Shown: positions 11,906-22,577 of the stretch, piece by piece | How the letters are laid out: every line of letters starts with the position of its first letter | Numbering within the stretch: the first letter of the stretch is position 1 | Source: Lunularia cruciata | Lineage: Eukaryota > Streptophyta > Marchantiopsida > Lunulariales > Lunulariaceae | Direction: 5' to 3' | DNA: 64,000 nt | Assembly (NCBI GenBank): GCA_948567375.1 | Contig: OX419761.1 | Location: 60,115,089-60,179,088, forward strand | Made by a program: the position numbers and the translations under genes | The notes under the pieces: model-generated | Seen by the model: only the letters and a program-made list of their open reading frames with translations | Databases searched by the model: none | What the model was told of the DNA's origin: nothing

Positions 11906-12463
11906 TGTAATCAGATTGCTTAACACTTTCAACTCAACTCAACTCAGATCAGTACTTGATCTGTCACTCTATAAACTGCCAACAACTGGGCACTGATTAC
12001 AGTCAAGCCACACCCACTCAAGCATAGAGAATCCAGGTGACGCTTGCCGGCCTCTGTCCACCATAGCCAGGAACTCGAAGGCTCAACATCAGAGAAGTGA
12101 GCTCTCTGGAGCTCACTTCGAAACTATACCCCCTGGACTCGAGCTAGCCCTGAAACCCTAACGGTCTCGCTGATGGCACACTTGACAGTGCAAACGGTGC
12201 AAAGTGACGGTGGGCCCCACCGTGAAGTCAGTACCCCAAACACAAAATCTAACCATCGGAAAGTAGTCCTTGAGAAACAGCTAGAATAACTCTAACTACC
12301 ATCACTGGAACTCCAGTGTCCAAGCATCTAGATGCGGAACTACAAATGGCGTGATAGCTGTCGTGCGTATATACATCGCTACACAACATACATCGCGGTC
12401 AACATCATACACTATCAAAGCACAACTCACACATAAGTCATACATAGACTCTAAAGTGCCACA
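11906..12463 (-). mobile_element. 3' LTR (A plus B) of the methyltransferase element
   Basis: In minus orientation this 558-bp LTR would run from TGTGGCAC (segment A), through a GC dinucleotide, into the 451-bp segment B that ends in CTGATTACA. It follows the tract CTAGGGGGGCGAT, a good polypurine tract. Segment B contains an 11-bp perfect stem with a 4-nt loop (12094-12119). The sister B segment at 21281-21731 lacks A. Confidence 0.7.
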
Positions 12464-12480
12464 ATCGCCCCCCTAGTTGG
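12464..12480 (-). promoter_or_regulatory. Polypurine tract of the methyltransferase element
   Basis: Minus strand reads CTAGGGGGGCGAT directly before the TGTGGCAC start of segment A. Position and composition fit a plus-strand primer site, and this supports A rather than B as the start of the LTR. Confidence 0.6.
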
Positions 12481-12632
12481 CGGTTAGGTCCCTCTAACTC
12501 CAGATAGCCATCTACTCTAAGTATATGGTATACCCTCTAATGGGCAAAGATCAGGAGGCCGGGTGCTATGGAGCCCCATCGTTAGTCGCATGTCTGCAAT
12601 CTATACCATATAAAGAATGAACTAGCTATAGG

Positions 12633-12773
12633 TCAAGTACATCTAGGACATAACCACTGTCCCTGAGGAACCACCGTGAGGGGAGGAGTCATACATGCCA
12701 TATGCCATCCTCTCGAACAGCTATCACACACTAACATAGTAGCAGCTCCACCAGAAGAGCCACATAACATACA
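12633..12773 (-). pseudogene. PHD finger at the integrase C-terminus
   Basis: The last 45 residues of the integrase frame hold a complete C4HC3 zinc-binding pattern. It runs C-x2-C, x11, C-x2-C, x4, H-x2-C, x14, C-x2-C, with signature pieces MLVCDSCSRGWHMAC and GQWLCPRC. PHD fingers commonly read histone H3 tails, especially the lysine-4 state. Here it occupies the place where chromoviruses carry a chromodomain, so a role in choosing chromatin for integration is a reasonable inference. It is the last coding unit of the element. Confidence 0.85.
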
Positions 12774-14035
12774 CCTCAAGCCTGCACGTACAAGTGCCAA
12801 GCTTGGGTCCATAGTACCATCAATGTTTGGGAGGTGGCATGGCGCACAATTGCGCACATGATCCTTCCAAACAACACCATCACGTCCTTCTAACACAAGG
12901 ACTCCAGATGGCAAAACCTCGCGCACTCTCAAGATAGTGCGGCCTGTAGAAACATCAAGTGTCGTCGGTGCTGTCTGCTGTAGATATACATAGTCGCCTG
13001 GATGAAATCGACGGATCGAGGGTCTATAACCTCCTCCTCGAATGGTAGCATAGCGTAAAGTATCTCTATGCTGAGCAATCGCCAAGTTCTCGAAGGCCAT
13101 CGGCATCACTCTCCGAAAGATCTCTGCCTGCTGAGAACATGCGCTCATCCATACATCAGGGTCATCCAAGTCCAAAACTACAGTAGCATCTCAACAAATG
13201 GCTGCAGGTAAATCTGGATCTTGTCCATAGAGTAGAAAGTATGGAGAGAAGGATGCTAAGGAGGCTTGCCGGCTGAACCGATAGCCCATGGCCAACCAAG
13301 GTAACTGGAGATCCCAATCTCCCAAGTGGCCTCTCTGCAAACCATACTTTTGCAATCCTCTCTTCACCGTCTGAACCACTCTCTCTACTAAGCCATCTGC
13401 CTCAGGGTGATCTCGGGATGTAGTACGATGATCAATCAAAGCCTTGTCACACAAGACCTGAAACTCTCCCAAGAACTCTGTACCCTGATCAGTCAAAACC
13501 TTAGCTGGTGCACTAAAATGACTAAGAACTCAATCCAGGAACGAGTAAGTTGTCCCTTCACTAGACTTGTCAGGAAGTGCCACCAACTCAATCCACTTGG
13601 AGAAGTGCTCCACCATCACCAAAACATACCGATGATGTCTTACAGTCAGCGGTAAAGGTCCGGTGAAGTCCAAACTCCAACGGTAACCCAATCCCATGAT
13701 AGGTAATGGGTGTAACTGTGGCGTAGGAGCATTGAATGATGCTCTAACTCGGTCACAAACCACACATCTGGCAACAAACTGCTGTACCTCGGTCTGCATA
13801 CCGCGCCACCAATAATGACTCTGGAGTAAGCTATATATACGCTTTACTCCAAAATGTCCTAGCTCCTCATGAGCATGACGGACCAACTGTGGTCTCTGTG
13901 ATGGAAGTGGTACTACTCGCACTCTACCATCTTCCCATACATGCAAAAGGTGTCTACCCTCCAATCTGAACCGTTTGGCTCGCTGAAGAACACGGTCTCT
14001 CTCCTGCCCCAACTGTGCCACCCACAACACCAATG
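12774..14035 (-). pseudogene. Integrase of the methyltransferase element
   Basis: In coding direction: an HHCC zinc-binding domain (HAHEELGHFGVKRIYSLLQ, then CVVCDR), the catalytic core start RWSLDFTGPLPL, a second block TDQGTEFLGEF, and the glutamate block ADGLVERVVQTVKRGL. A C-terminal SH3-like region (FHPGDYVYLQQ) then leads into the PHD finger. The family catalyses insertion of the cDNA ends into target DNA. Element fossil, broken. Confidence 0.85.
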
Positions 14036-14264
14036 CGAAGATAGTCCATCACTAAGACATCATCATGAATGTCTCGCTGAACTGTACCAATATCTTCACT
14101 CTCTGGATCTGTGACCTCAATAACTCCTCTTGTATGCGCTGAGAGAGATACCACCAAAGTCTCTGCAAATATACACAGAAAGGCCAATGCATGCCAACCT
14201 GGCACCATCTCCTCATCTGTCTCACCATGCCAACGTGCTCCGGTCTGATCCTGCTGGCTGGGAC

Positions 14265-15470
14265 ATGGGTTTCTACTCAACCCATCTGCATCACGGTTCA
14301 CCACTCCAGGTCTGTGAACAACCATGAAATCATACTCCTGTAAAATCAAAGCCCATCGTGCAAGCTTCCCTGAAAGCTTGTCGGACTCCATCAACCACTT
14401 CAGCGGCTGATGATCAGTGATGAGAGTGAAGGGGTTACCAAATAGGTAACATCGGAAATGTGCTACTGCCCAAATTGCTGCCAAGCACTCTCCCTCATAT
14501 GAACTATACTTCGCCTCCGCTGAATTGTTGGAGCGACTAGCATAGGCCACCACAAACTCCTTCTCCTCATCATCATGTTGGGTGAGCACCGCTCCAAGCC
14601 CCAACATACTCCAATCAGTGTGAACCTGAAATGGTCGTCCTCTGATCGGTCTCCTCAAAATAGGAGCAGATGTCAACCTCTCCTTGAGCTCTACAAAAGC
14701 TCTCTCCTGCTCATCTCCCCAACACCACTCCTGTGTAAGCTTGGTCAGCTTCGTCAAGGCCTTGGCAATGGCACTAAATCCTCTAACATAGCGGCGATAG
14801 AAGTTTGCCAACCCAAGGAATGCTCGCACTCTGCTCACATCCGTAGGCCGAGGAATACGTGCAATAACCTCCACCTTGGTCTGCTGAACACCAAGTCCTC
14901 CAGGGTAGATAGTGTGACCCAAATACTCAACCTGCTCATGGAAGAACCTACACTTCCCAGGATGTAATTTGAGTCCATGAGATCTCAACCTCTCAAACAC
15001 CTCCAACAACTGTCTCTATGCTCCTCCACAGTAGTGCTATACACCAAAATGTCATCAATATAGCACCGAGCAAAATCCAGTCCAGCTAGGATCCTATCCA
15101 TGATCCTCTGGAACTCAGCAGGAGCATTCTTCAACCCAAATGGTAAGAATCTCCACTGATATAACACATCCTTGCCGTGAGGATCAATAGCCCAAAATGC
15201 TGTCTTGGACTTATCTTCCTCCCTGATCGGCAACTGATGATATCCCGCTCGAAGATCCAAAGTACTGAAGACCTTTGCATGCCCAATCGCATCAAAAATC
15301 TCCTCCAGTGTAGGCATGGCATACCAATCAGCCCTGGTCTGTCGGTTGATAGGACGGTAATCTCCACACATCCGCCTATCTGTATAGTTGCCATGCATAT
15401 CTTTCTTGGCTGGCATCACTGTCGCTGATGCATACTCTCCATGTGAAATCTCCACCAAACCAGCCTCAAA
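14265..15470 (-). pseudogene. Reverse transcriptase and RNase H of the methyltransferase element
   Basis: RT blocks include RRMCGDYRPINRQT, LDLRAGYHQLPI, FLPFGLKNAPAEFQRIMD and the catalytic RCYIDDILVYS, followed by YLGHTIYPGG and RAFLGLANFYRRYVRGFS. RNase H follows with FQVHTDWSMLGLGAVL, SSYEGECLAAIWAVAHFRCY and TDHQPLKWLM, ending at VNRDADGLSRNP. These are typical Ty3/gypsy blocks in the normal order. Element fossil, broken. Confidence 0.9.
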
Positions 15471-16059
15471 AAGGTTACTACTCTGGCTCTAAATCAATGT
15501 CCTCTCCATATCACTATATCGATAAGGACGTTGGAAAATTGGTGTGTCGCTAGTCAGCTCAATCCGTATACCAGGTCCCTTTAGAGCACCCAAATCCTTC
15601 ATACTGAAGGCAAAACAACTCGTGTGACTCCTTAAGAACCTCCAAACCCTCCGTCTTTCCTCTCCAATAAGCTTGGGTCCAAGATCTGGCTCCCAAGTAT
15701 CCTCTGTAACTGTAGTAGGAGTGGAAGACGTACTGACTGGCTGCTACACTGGGCCCTTGGGAGCAATGGTGTCATGCTCCCGACCACTAGAGGTCCCAAC
15801 CTCTGTGTGAAAAACTCCCTCCACTCTGGCTGCAAGCTCCATACGTCCTTTGGCTGCATCCCATGTGGACCAAGGGTGTAATCCAAGTAGCCCACGCTCA
15901 CCTGGATGGACTCCAAGTAGACCACTCTCCCTAGTAGCTACTGGATGTGTCCCAAGAATACCATGTCCACTCGGTCCGTCGCCCCCAGCATGTGCCTGAA
16001 TCGTCTCGATAGGCACAGGGCTCACAAGTGTCCGAGTGGTGATGCCTATCAAGCGCATC

Positions 16060-17040
16060 CTACGCTGCTCTGCCAAACCAAGGCTCACAATCCAGGTCAA
16101 ACAGTTCAGGTCCATAGCCTGACCTAACACCTGACGCCTGGATGCCTCTAACACTGCTGGAACAGCGGTAATACAGGTGCAAAAACCCATCGCCCACTCT
16201 CTCTCATCAGCATTGGGCTCCACCAATTGCTGTAACTGTGAGTCCCAAACAAGTCCAGGTCCTCCCTCTCGAAAAGCATGAGAGCCTGGGAAACTCATGA
16301 GTGTGGGAAATGCAGCTCTAGGCTGTCCAACTAGGTTCACCACTGCCATAGGTGACCTATCAGCCACTACCATTGTCTGAGACTGACGCCCAACATCCAA
16401 GATATCATCAACAAGGATGTGGTCAAGTCGTTGAATCCCATCATAACTACGCTGTAGAACCTCTCTGGGTAAAAGGTTCGTCCACCAAAGACAAAGACGA
16501 TGAGCCCGTAATCCCACTTTGGCTGCATCTAACAATACAGCAGGTCCCATCCAAGAATGGACCTAATGTGTACTCGCCACCACTCTAGTGCAAGAATCAC
16601 CCATCAATGGAACGTTCTCCAAAAGGTAAGCTGGAGAAACAGACTGATGAACCTGGAGATGTCGTAGTATCCGTAACATCTCCCAAAACACACCAGAACG
16701 AGGATCCTGAAGACCCAAACCGCGGCCCGCACGTGTATGTCCCTGACATGGCCATCCAGAAATCACCAAGTGAATAGGCCCATGTCTCTCTAGGTCATGC
16801 GCCCCCAATAAGGAAATGTCTCATGGTAAGGCCTTCTGGTAACCTCTGACTGCTGACATCGGTAATAACTCTGGATACCGATAGGCCAAGTGTGCCACAT
16901 GATGTAGAGAGACTCGCCTAGCAGTCTCATCTCTCTCTACATACAAGTACCTCTGTACTCGAATACCCGCCTGTAACACCGCAGCTAGTCCGGTGCTGAT
17001 CCCACCAAACAACTCTAATAGACATATCCCCTCTACTGGA
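16060..17040 (-). pseudogene. DNMT3-like cytosine-5 DNA methyltransferase domain inside pol
   Basis: Between protease and RT the minus strand encodes the ordered motifs of a C5 DNA methyltransferase. These are motif I LELFGGISTGLAAVLQAG, motif II-like YLYVERDETAR, motif IV VISGWPCQGHTRAG with the catalytic PCQ, motif VI YLLENVPLMG, motif VIII AHRLCLWWTNLLP, and motifs IX-X (PNADEREWAMGF, then RRQVLGQAMDLNCLTWIVS). Several blocks resemble animal DNMT3 and plant DRM-type enzymes more than DNMT1. The family moves a methyl group from S-adenosylmethionine to cytosine C5. A Gly/His-rich linker (HGILGTHP-type repeats) separates it from RT. Retroelement-borne methyltransferases are known from dinoflagellates and the alga Klebsormidium, so the theme has precedent. 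Element fossil, broken. Confidence 0.88.
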
Positions 17041-17429
17041 TACTGCCAAGCAATGAGTGTGGTATCCAGAGGTGTCAAAGCAATCGCCTCTGGAGGCTCA
17101 TCCTCACACTCATCCCCTGATGGTACGAAGGCTCCACTCCAAGCCTGCTGCACCAACTGATCTGCATGCTGCTGCAATGCCTTCTCTGAACTCCACAATG
17201 GAACATCCAAGGTGGATGGAACAATCCCACTCGTACTCCATAGCCGAGTGATCTCCTCTGGTACTGGAGTATCCTCTGCATGGGCGTTCCCCTCCAACAA
17301 GTCACCAGGCCAAGTAACTGCACCGCTGAAAGCCAAAACTGATGCTGCCATGGTCCCGGACTGTAGTGAGCCAAGACTACCACTACTAAAGCGTACTGGT
17401 AGGCGACATACCCGTCCCTCACCAGACTG

Positions 17430-17850
17430 CCAACCAGGTCTATAAGAGGCTATCTCCTCCCAATAGTCAATACTGAAACCCATAGGGTATAACACTGCTC
17501 CCCCAACTAGCACATCATATGACTCAGCTATCGTCGCAATAGCCTGAGCTCTCACCACCGAGCTATCAGTCGGATGACCAGGCTGAACCTGGACAACAAG
17601 CTCTCCACGTGTGATGTACTGTGTCGAACCACCACCAAGAGATGTCTGGATCTGAAATGGACACCTCTCCACATCGGTCTTCCGTAACTCCAGACCAACA
17701 ACTGCAGCCTTCCCCAACATAAGGGGCTGCGCACCAGAGTCTAACAAGACTCTCTGTGGTGTATAGACCTTCCCTGAAGGTCCCACCAAACGAAAGATCC
17801 CCCTCTGGTTATCCAATAGGACAACACCAGGTGTAAACCGCGCTCTCTCA
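17430..17850 (-). pseudogene. Aspartic protease of the methyltransferase element
   Basis: The minus strand contains RVLLDSGAQPLMLGKAAVVG, the active-site D-S-G-A block of retroviral-type aspartic proteases, near position 17741. Downstream come flap-like and C-terminal hydrophobic blocks (YDVLVGGAVLYPMGFSIDYW). It lies in the same open stretch as the beginning of the methyltransferase, so the two were probably released from one polyprotein. Element fossil. Confidence 0.75.
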
Positions 17851-18639
17851 AAGGCCGGTCTAGCTAGCAACTCCTCCAGTCTAGCCGCTGCTGCCTGCCA
17901 TAAACCACTGGTCGCTGAACGGATCCCATGCTCCTCAACCAAGTCAGCTCTACTACCAACCACCTCTGCTCTAGTAGTAGGAACCGCACCATCCCTACTC
18001 TCACACAACGTGGCAGCCAACCGGAACACTGGGGCTGGGTCAACTTCCAATGTAAACATGTCACTGGCTGAAAATAAAGGATGCCGCATAATCAGCTGAG
18101 CCGCCCCCAACATCATGCTAGACTCAGTCGGTGTAGCAGGTGGCTGACTAGCAGGTAGTCCATCATGTACTCCATCACCACCTACCACACCTGCACTGGG
18201 ACGTCTAGGAACCATGGATGTCGTCTGCAATGCCTCAGATAGCGTGAAAGACTGGGGAAGTCTGACCTGTCTCCCAACCTCTCCTCTCTGTGGGTCCAAC
18301 TCCACTGATGCTCCTCTAGGCTTTGGAGCACGTACTGCACTCCTAGTCACTGCTGCAGATGCATCCACCTGTGCTGCTCCGCACATGAAGTCCAAAGCAT
18401 CTCTATCACCAGCATATGAGGTGGAAGCCTCAGCACCCGAATCTGATCTCCTTTGAGCAATAGCCATACTAGCCAATCTCTGCTCCAACTGCTCAATCCG
18501 AGTAGCCATAGCTGTGTCAGAAGTAAGGGCAGGTACCGCACCCCTACTAGGTGTAGATTCTCTACCACCACCTCTACCACCTCGTCCTCCATGAACTGGA
18601 GCTCCTCTACTACCTTCCATAGCAGCCCTACCACTCCGT

Positions 18640-20030
18640 AACTCCGGGTGTAGGTCAAAACACCGGTCACTAGTATGACCAAATCTATGGCAATGCTCAC
18701 ACTGCCTCTGTGCTGGCTGTGATGCACCAGAGGTATCAGGTCCGCTGCCCTGAGTACACTCTCTCCTATGGTGAGGTCCACCACAAGTCCAACAAGCAAC
18801 ACCACCACTCAGTGGCTGCTGTTGACCCGAAAATGAGGGTAAGGGTCTAACTCCACTAGGCCCTCCACTCGCTCCATAGGATCTGGGCTATCCACCCTAT
18901 CCTCGAAAACCAACTGGGCGTGGTGCACTCTGTTGCACTCTAGAAGAAGTCACAACCGTGGATGAGGTCTCTCTACCAAATCCAGCTGTCACCACTCTCT
19001 CCTCCACCATGTTGAGCTCAATACGCTCAGCCAAACCAAAGACTACTGCCAAAGTGGGCGAAGTAGCCTGCAACAACGTAGCATCACGAACTCTACGTCG
19101 CAACTCCCTGTCCAGTATCCCATACCAAAACTGGACTGCTTGGGCCTCAGTAACTCCCTGAGTGAAACTGATCAGCCGCCTCATGCGAGTGTATGCCTCG
19201 CGTAGGCTCTCTCCAGCCTTCCGCTGGAACTCTTGCAAGCTCCTCAGCTTGTCAGTCCGCACTCCCTGGTAGTTCTGCCTCAAACATAGGAAGAACTCAA
19301 CCATAGGGTTAAACCCCGGTACCACACCACCTCCTGCAGCGGTACCTCCACTCGTAGTAGCACTATCTCCAGCTAGTGCACCTCCACTAGCTCCACCAAC
19401 ACTACTCGAGCTAGAACTCGTAGGTACAGCCGACCTACTCCTGGCCACCGAACCTGAAGTGATGGAGACATAGTGTGGAGACCAATACTGTCTCCATAAC
19501 TCAATCTCCTCCAAATGAGCTCTCCTGAACTCATGGTAGTCGTCCATTGGTGGACCCTCCAAGTGCTGAAACAACCCCTTCCATGCCATGAAGGGTGTGA
19601 ACAAAGTCGGGTTCCGCATCTGCTGCAGATCACACCAACTATCAAACTCCTGGATGAAATCATCCAACTCAATAGTACCCACTGTACCAGAGTAACGCCT
19701 AGGGCCTTTGGAGGCCCCATAAATCTCGTCCATGTCCCACAACAACGGTGCGGACACACCAAGTGCACTCTCAACTGAATCAACTCCTGTGTCGAACTCC
19801 AACTCAGAGTCAATCTCCTCCCTCACTGGGACCTGAGATACAGGCTGATACCGAGCACCACTCCGAGTAAACCCACTGCGTACTGCAGGGCTAACTCCTC
19901 TGGAATCTCCAAAGAACTCCGTCGTGACCACGTAACTGCAACAGCAAACCCGAACCACCAACTGCAACCGCAAGTCGCAACCGCAAGTATCCCACCAAGT
20001 GCCAATACCACCACGTGCCAACACCAACTA
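18640..20030 (-). pseudogene. Gag with two CCHC zinc knuckles (methyltransferase element)
   Basis: In coding direction there is a Thr/Gly/Ser-rich N-terminus and a gag capsid-like block (GTIELDDFIQEFDSWCDLQQ, LREAYTRMRRLISFTQGVTE). Two zinc knuckles, CWTCGGPHHRREC and CEHCHRFGHTSDRC, follow at about 18660-18796. Gag proteins package the element RNA, and paired knuckles are usual for nucleocapsid regions. Element fossil, broken. Confidence 0.8.
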
Positions 20031-20039
20031 AAACACCAC

Positions 20040-21280
20040 CTACTAATGTAACTCTAACCGAGATAACTACACTAGAAGAAGGGCAACCTGTAACCTGCCA
20101 TCATAACACGCACTCTCACGGTCTGCAGGTCATCACTTCCTGCCTCACCGGAGAGAAACAAAGGTAGTCTGATTGGTCATCACTCCAGCCTCACCACCGA
20201 GAGCACGCCAGAGCACCAACGCTCAAAAGTCAAGGCACCTCACACAAACATGGTGCACAAACAGGAAGCAGAGAATGGAGGGGATCCAATCACAAGAAAT
20301 CTAAACGAAAACCCTCCATCTCATAACACAACACGAGACTGACTCTGCCACCATTTGGCATTTGACATAAAAGTAGTTTGTATCTAAGTCCTAAGCTACC
20401 AGGATCACCAAGAATGGGATCAAACTGCCTCTCCTAGCCAAAGCTACATGTGTATAGATAACAGTGGCACAGTCACTATGACAACAAGTGAGGGTGGACC
20501 AGTTGGCTAGGGCACCAGTCTAGGAACAAGAGATCTAGGGGTCAAACCCTGTTGCGCACAATCTAGCAAGAAAGGCAGATTTTGCCAACCAATGACCAAG
20601 ATCTACACTAAACTAGCTAGCCTCACGCCAGCAAGCTGGCCCTTCTGGCCCTTCTAGGCCTTTGTAGCCTCTCATAGCCCACAGCCCTATGCCTCGAAGC
20701 CTCTAAACGCCAAAATTTAGCCAAATGAGGCCTTTCTTGTTGCCACTTCGAACCTCCTCCAAAATTGGCGAAACTTCTCCAAATCTGCGAAACTCCTCCA
20801 AACTAGCGAAAGTTCTCCAAATCTGGCCAAACAGCGAAACTCCTCCAATTCTGGCCCAAAATCTGATGTAAAATCTGACGTAAACCCTAAAGATGGATGT
20901 CCGCCAAATCCCCCGCTAACTTTCCACTCGAGCCAAATTGACAAAACGGGTTTTTCCAAATCACAATTTCATGAGAAGAGCTTTCCAACTCCACCTTCAA
21001 TTTCACTTTCTGAGCCCAACTCGCAGCAAATTGGTCCTGCCTTCACCTCCTGAGCTCAAAATCACAACACTACTCAAAAATTGCTCCTTCTTTGCTCAAA
21101 ATTTGGCCAGCGCTTCCGCACACCGTCCGCCTAACTGCCAAATTTGCATCAACTACACGAGCTTCTGCACACTAGGGAAACATAGAACCTGAATCAAGCT
21201 ACCATGATCCACCGAGCTTGGAGATACCACCAACACTCAACGTTCCTGCACCCGATTTCCCCCTGATTTCACTTCTCTGA
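20040..21280 (-). other. Long untranslated leader of the methyltransferase element
   Basis: About 1.2 kb between the 5' LTR segment and gag without a convincing open frame. It contains a cluster of short direct repeats (variants of CGAAACTCCTCCAAA at about 20755-20850). Next to the LTR end the minus strand reads TCAGAGAAGTGA, which shares only ATCAGAG with the usual initiator-Met primer site, so the primer-binding site is uncertain. Confidence 0.5.
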
Positions 21281-21731
21281 TGTAATCAGATTGCTTAACA
21301 CTTTCAACTCAACTCAACTCAGATCAGTACTTGATCTGTCACTCTATAAACTGCCAACAACTGGGCACTGATTACAGTCAAGCCACACCCACTCAAGCAT
21401 AGAGAATCCAGGTGACGCTCGCCGGCCTCTGTCCACCATAGCCAGGAACTCGAAGGCTCAACATCAAAGAAGTGAGCTCTCTGGAGCTCACTTTGAAACT
21501 ATACCCCCTGGACTCGAGCTAGCCCTGAAACCCTAACGGTCCCGCTGACGGCACACTCGACGGTGCAAACGGTGCAAAGTGACGGTGGGCCCCACCGTGA
21601 AGTCAGTACCCCGAACACAAAATCTAACCATCGGAAAGTAGTCCCTGAGAAACAGCTAGAATAACTCTAACTACCATCATTGGAACTCCAGTGTCCGAGC
21701 ATCTAGATGCGGAACTACAAATAGCGTGACA
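21281..21731 (-). mobile_element. 5' LTR segment B' of the methyltransferase element
   Basis: This 451-bp segment matches 11906-12356 without indels. There are 13 differences and every one is a transition. It starts TGTCACGC on the minus strand at the AGTT target flank and ends CTGATTACA next to the leader. The 106-bp segment A that precedes B in the other LTR is absent here. Confidence 0.9.
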
Positions 21732-21855
21732 AGTTACTTCAGGATTGAAAGCCGAGGAAGAAGTAGACATTGGATTGGATTAGAAATAGTTTTGAGATTT
21801 GAAGAGGTAGATATGAAGAGTTATATTGTCAGTTTGTATCTGCAGGTTAGAAGAG
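21732..21855 (+). mobile_element. Element X, resumed 3' flank with polypurine-like tract
   Basis: Sequence to the right of the inserted element continues X on the plus strand and ends in GGTTAGAAGAG, a short purine tract directly before a TGTTAGG LTR start. Confidence 0.5.
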
Positions 21856-22577
21856 TGTTAGGAAACTATATAGTAGTTAGAATTGTTGTTTGCTTCACTA
21901 TTTAAGAGTGGCATTTATAGTAAATTGTTGTTTAGTGCTCATAATTTCTGAGAATAGATAAAGCAAAGTGCTGTGAAGTAGTGCTCGTTGCTTGAGCTTG
22001 ATTCTGAGTATCAATTTTGTGATTGTATTTGTGAGTGTGTGGAGAAATTCAAAGTGCAAATCAGTGTGCTTGTTGGATGTTGGATTCTGCAGCCTTGATC
22101 TTCATTCTATGTGTTTGATCCTAAGTGAAGTGCAATTGGAGCAATGCCTTGACAAATCTGAGAGGAATTGTAGTGTTGGTAGTATTCTGCATTTGTGAGT
22201 ACAATGCAAAGTTGATGTGAAGCAATTTGATCAAGGAAGTTGTGCCTTCAGTAGAAGGGTGGAACACAATTTTGAGGCAAAGTCATTTTGCAATGAAGTG
22301 CCATTTTTGGGAGAGCCTGAATCATCATAATCAAGATTGTTTGGAAAGATTTGATGGAGTTGTGATTAAGTGTGACAAATTGTCATGACAAGACTACAAA
22401 TCAGTGCTTGTTACTCTCTTCTGGGTGTGGTTTCTACCTAAGAGATTAAAGACGCAACCAAGAAGATCTACATTGTGACATTTGACTTTGTATTTGACCA
22501 ATTCTGAATCTTATCTTTGCGGGAATGAACTTTACTTACTAGATCACCGCAAAAGTGATATTTGCCGGGTTGTCACA
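21856..22577 (+). mobile_element. Candidate LTR of element X
   Basis: A roughly 722-bp segment with termini TGTTAGG...TTGTCACA. It is preceded by a purine tract and followed after a few bases by TGGCGCCGCTGTCGGGGATC, the form of primer-binding site complementary to the 3' end of tRNA-Asp that is common in plant Ty3/gypsy elements. A TATA-like CTATTTAAG lies near 21898. A matching LTR at the left side of X is not present, so the boundaries rest on these signals only. Confidence 0.55.

Larger units (their letters stand above)
11800..21731 (-). mobile_element. Ty3/gypsy element bearing a DNA methyltransferase and a PHD finger
   Basis: A minus-strand element of about 9.9 kb inserted in element X and flanked by AGTT (11796-11799 and 21732-21735; an extra shared A could make it 5 bp). 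Order in coding direction: 451-bp LTR segment, 1.2-kb leader, gag with two CCHC knuckles, aspartic protease, cytosine-5 DNA methyltransferase, RT, RNase H, integrase, PHD finger, polypurine tract, LTR segments. It is clearly GC-richer than its surroundings. The terminal 451-bp repeats differ at 13 sites (about 2.9%), so it is younger than the elements around it. It is broken, with about half a dozen interruptions across gag-pol. Confidence 0.9.

Noticed and set aside
11800-12464. A tiny TRIM element with 106-bp LTRs (A' and A) around a 451-bp interior
   Set aside because: The 451-bp interior recurs alone at 21281-21731 as the other end of the large element, so a permuted LTR is the simpler reading.
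16060-17040. Host DNA methyltransferase gene captured by chance in this locus
   Set aside because: It is uninterrupted by introns, shares the strand and open stretch of the protease, and lies exactly between protease and RT with normal pol on both sides. It belongs to the element.
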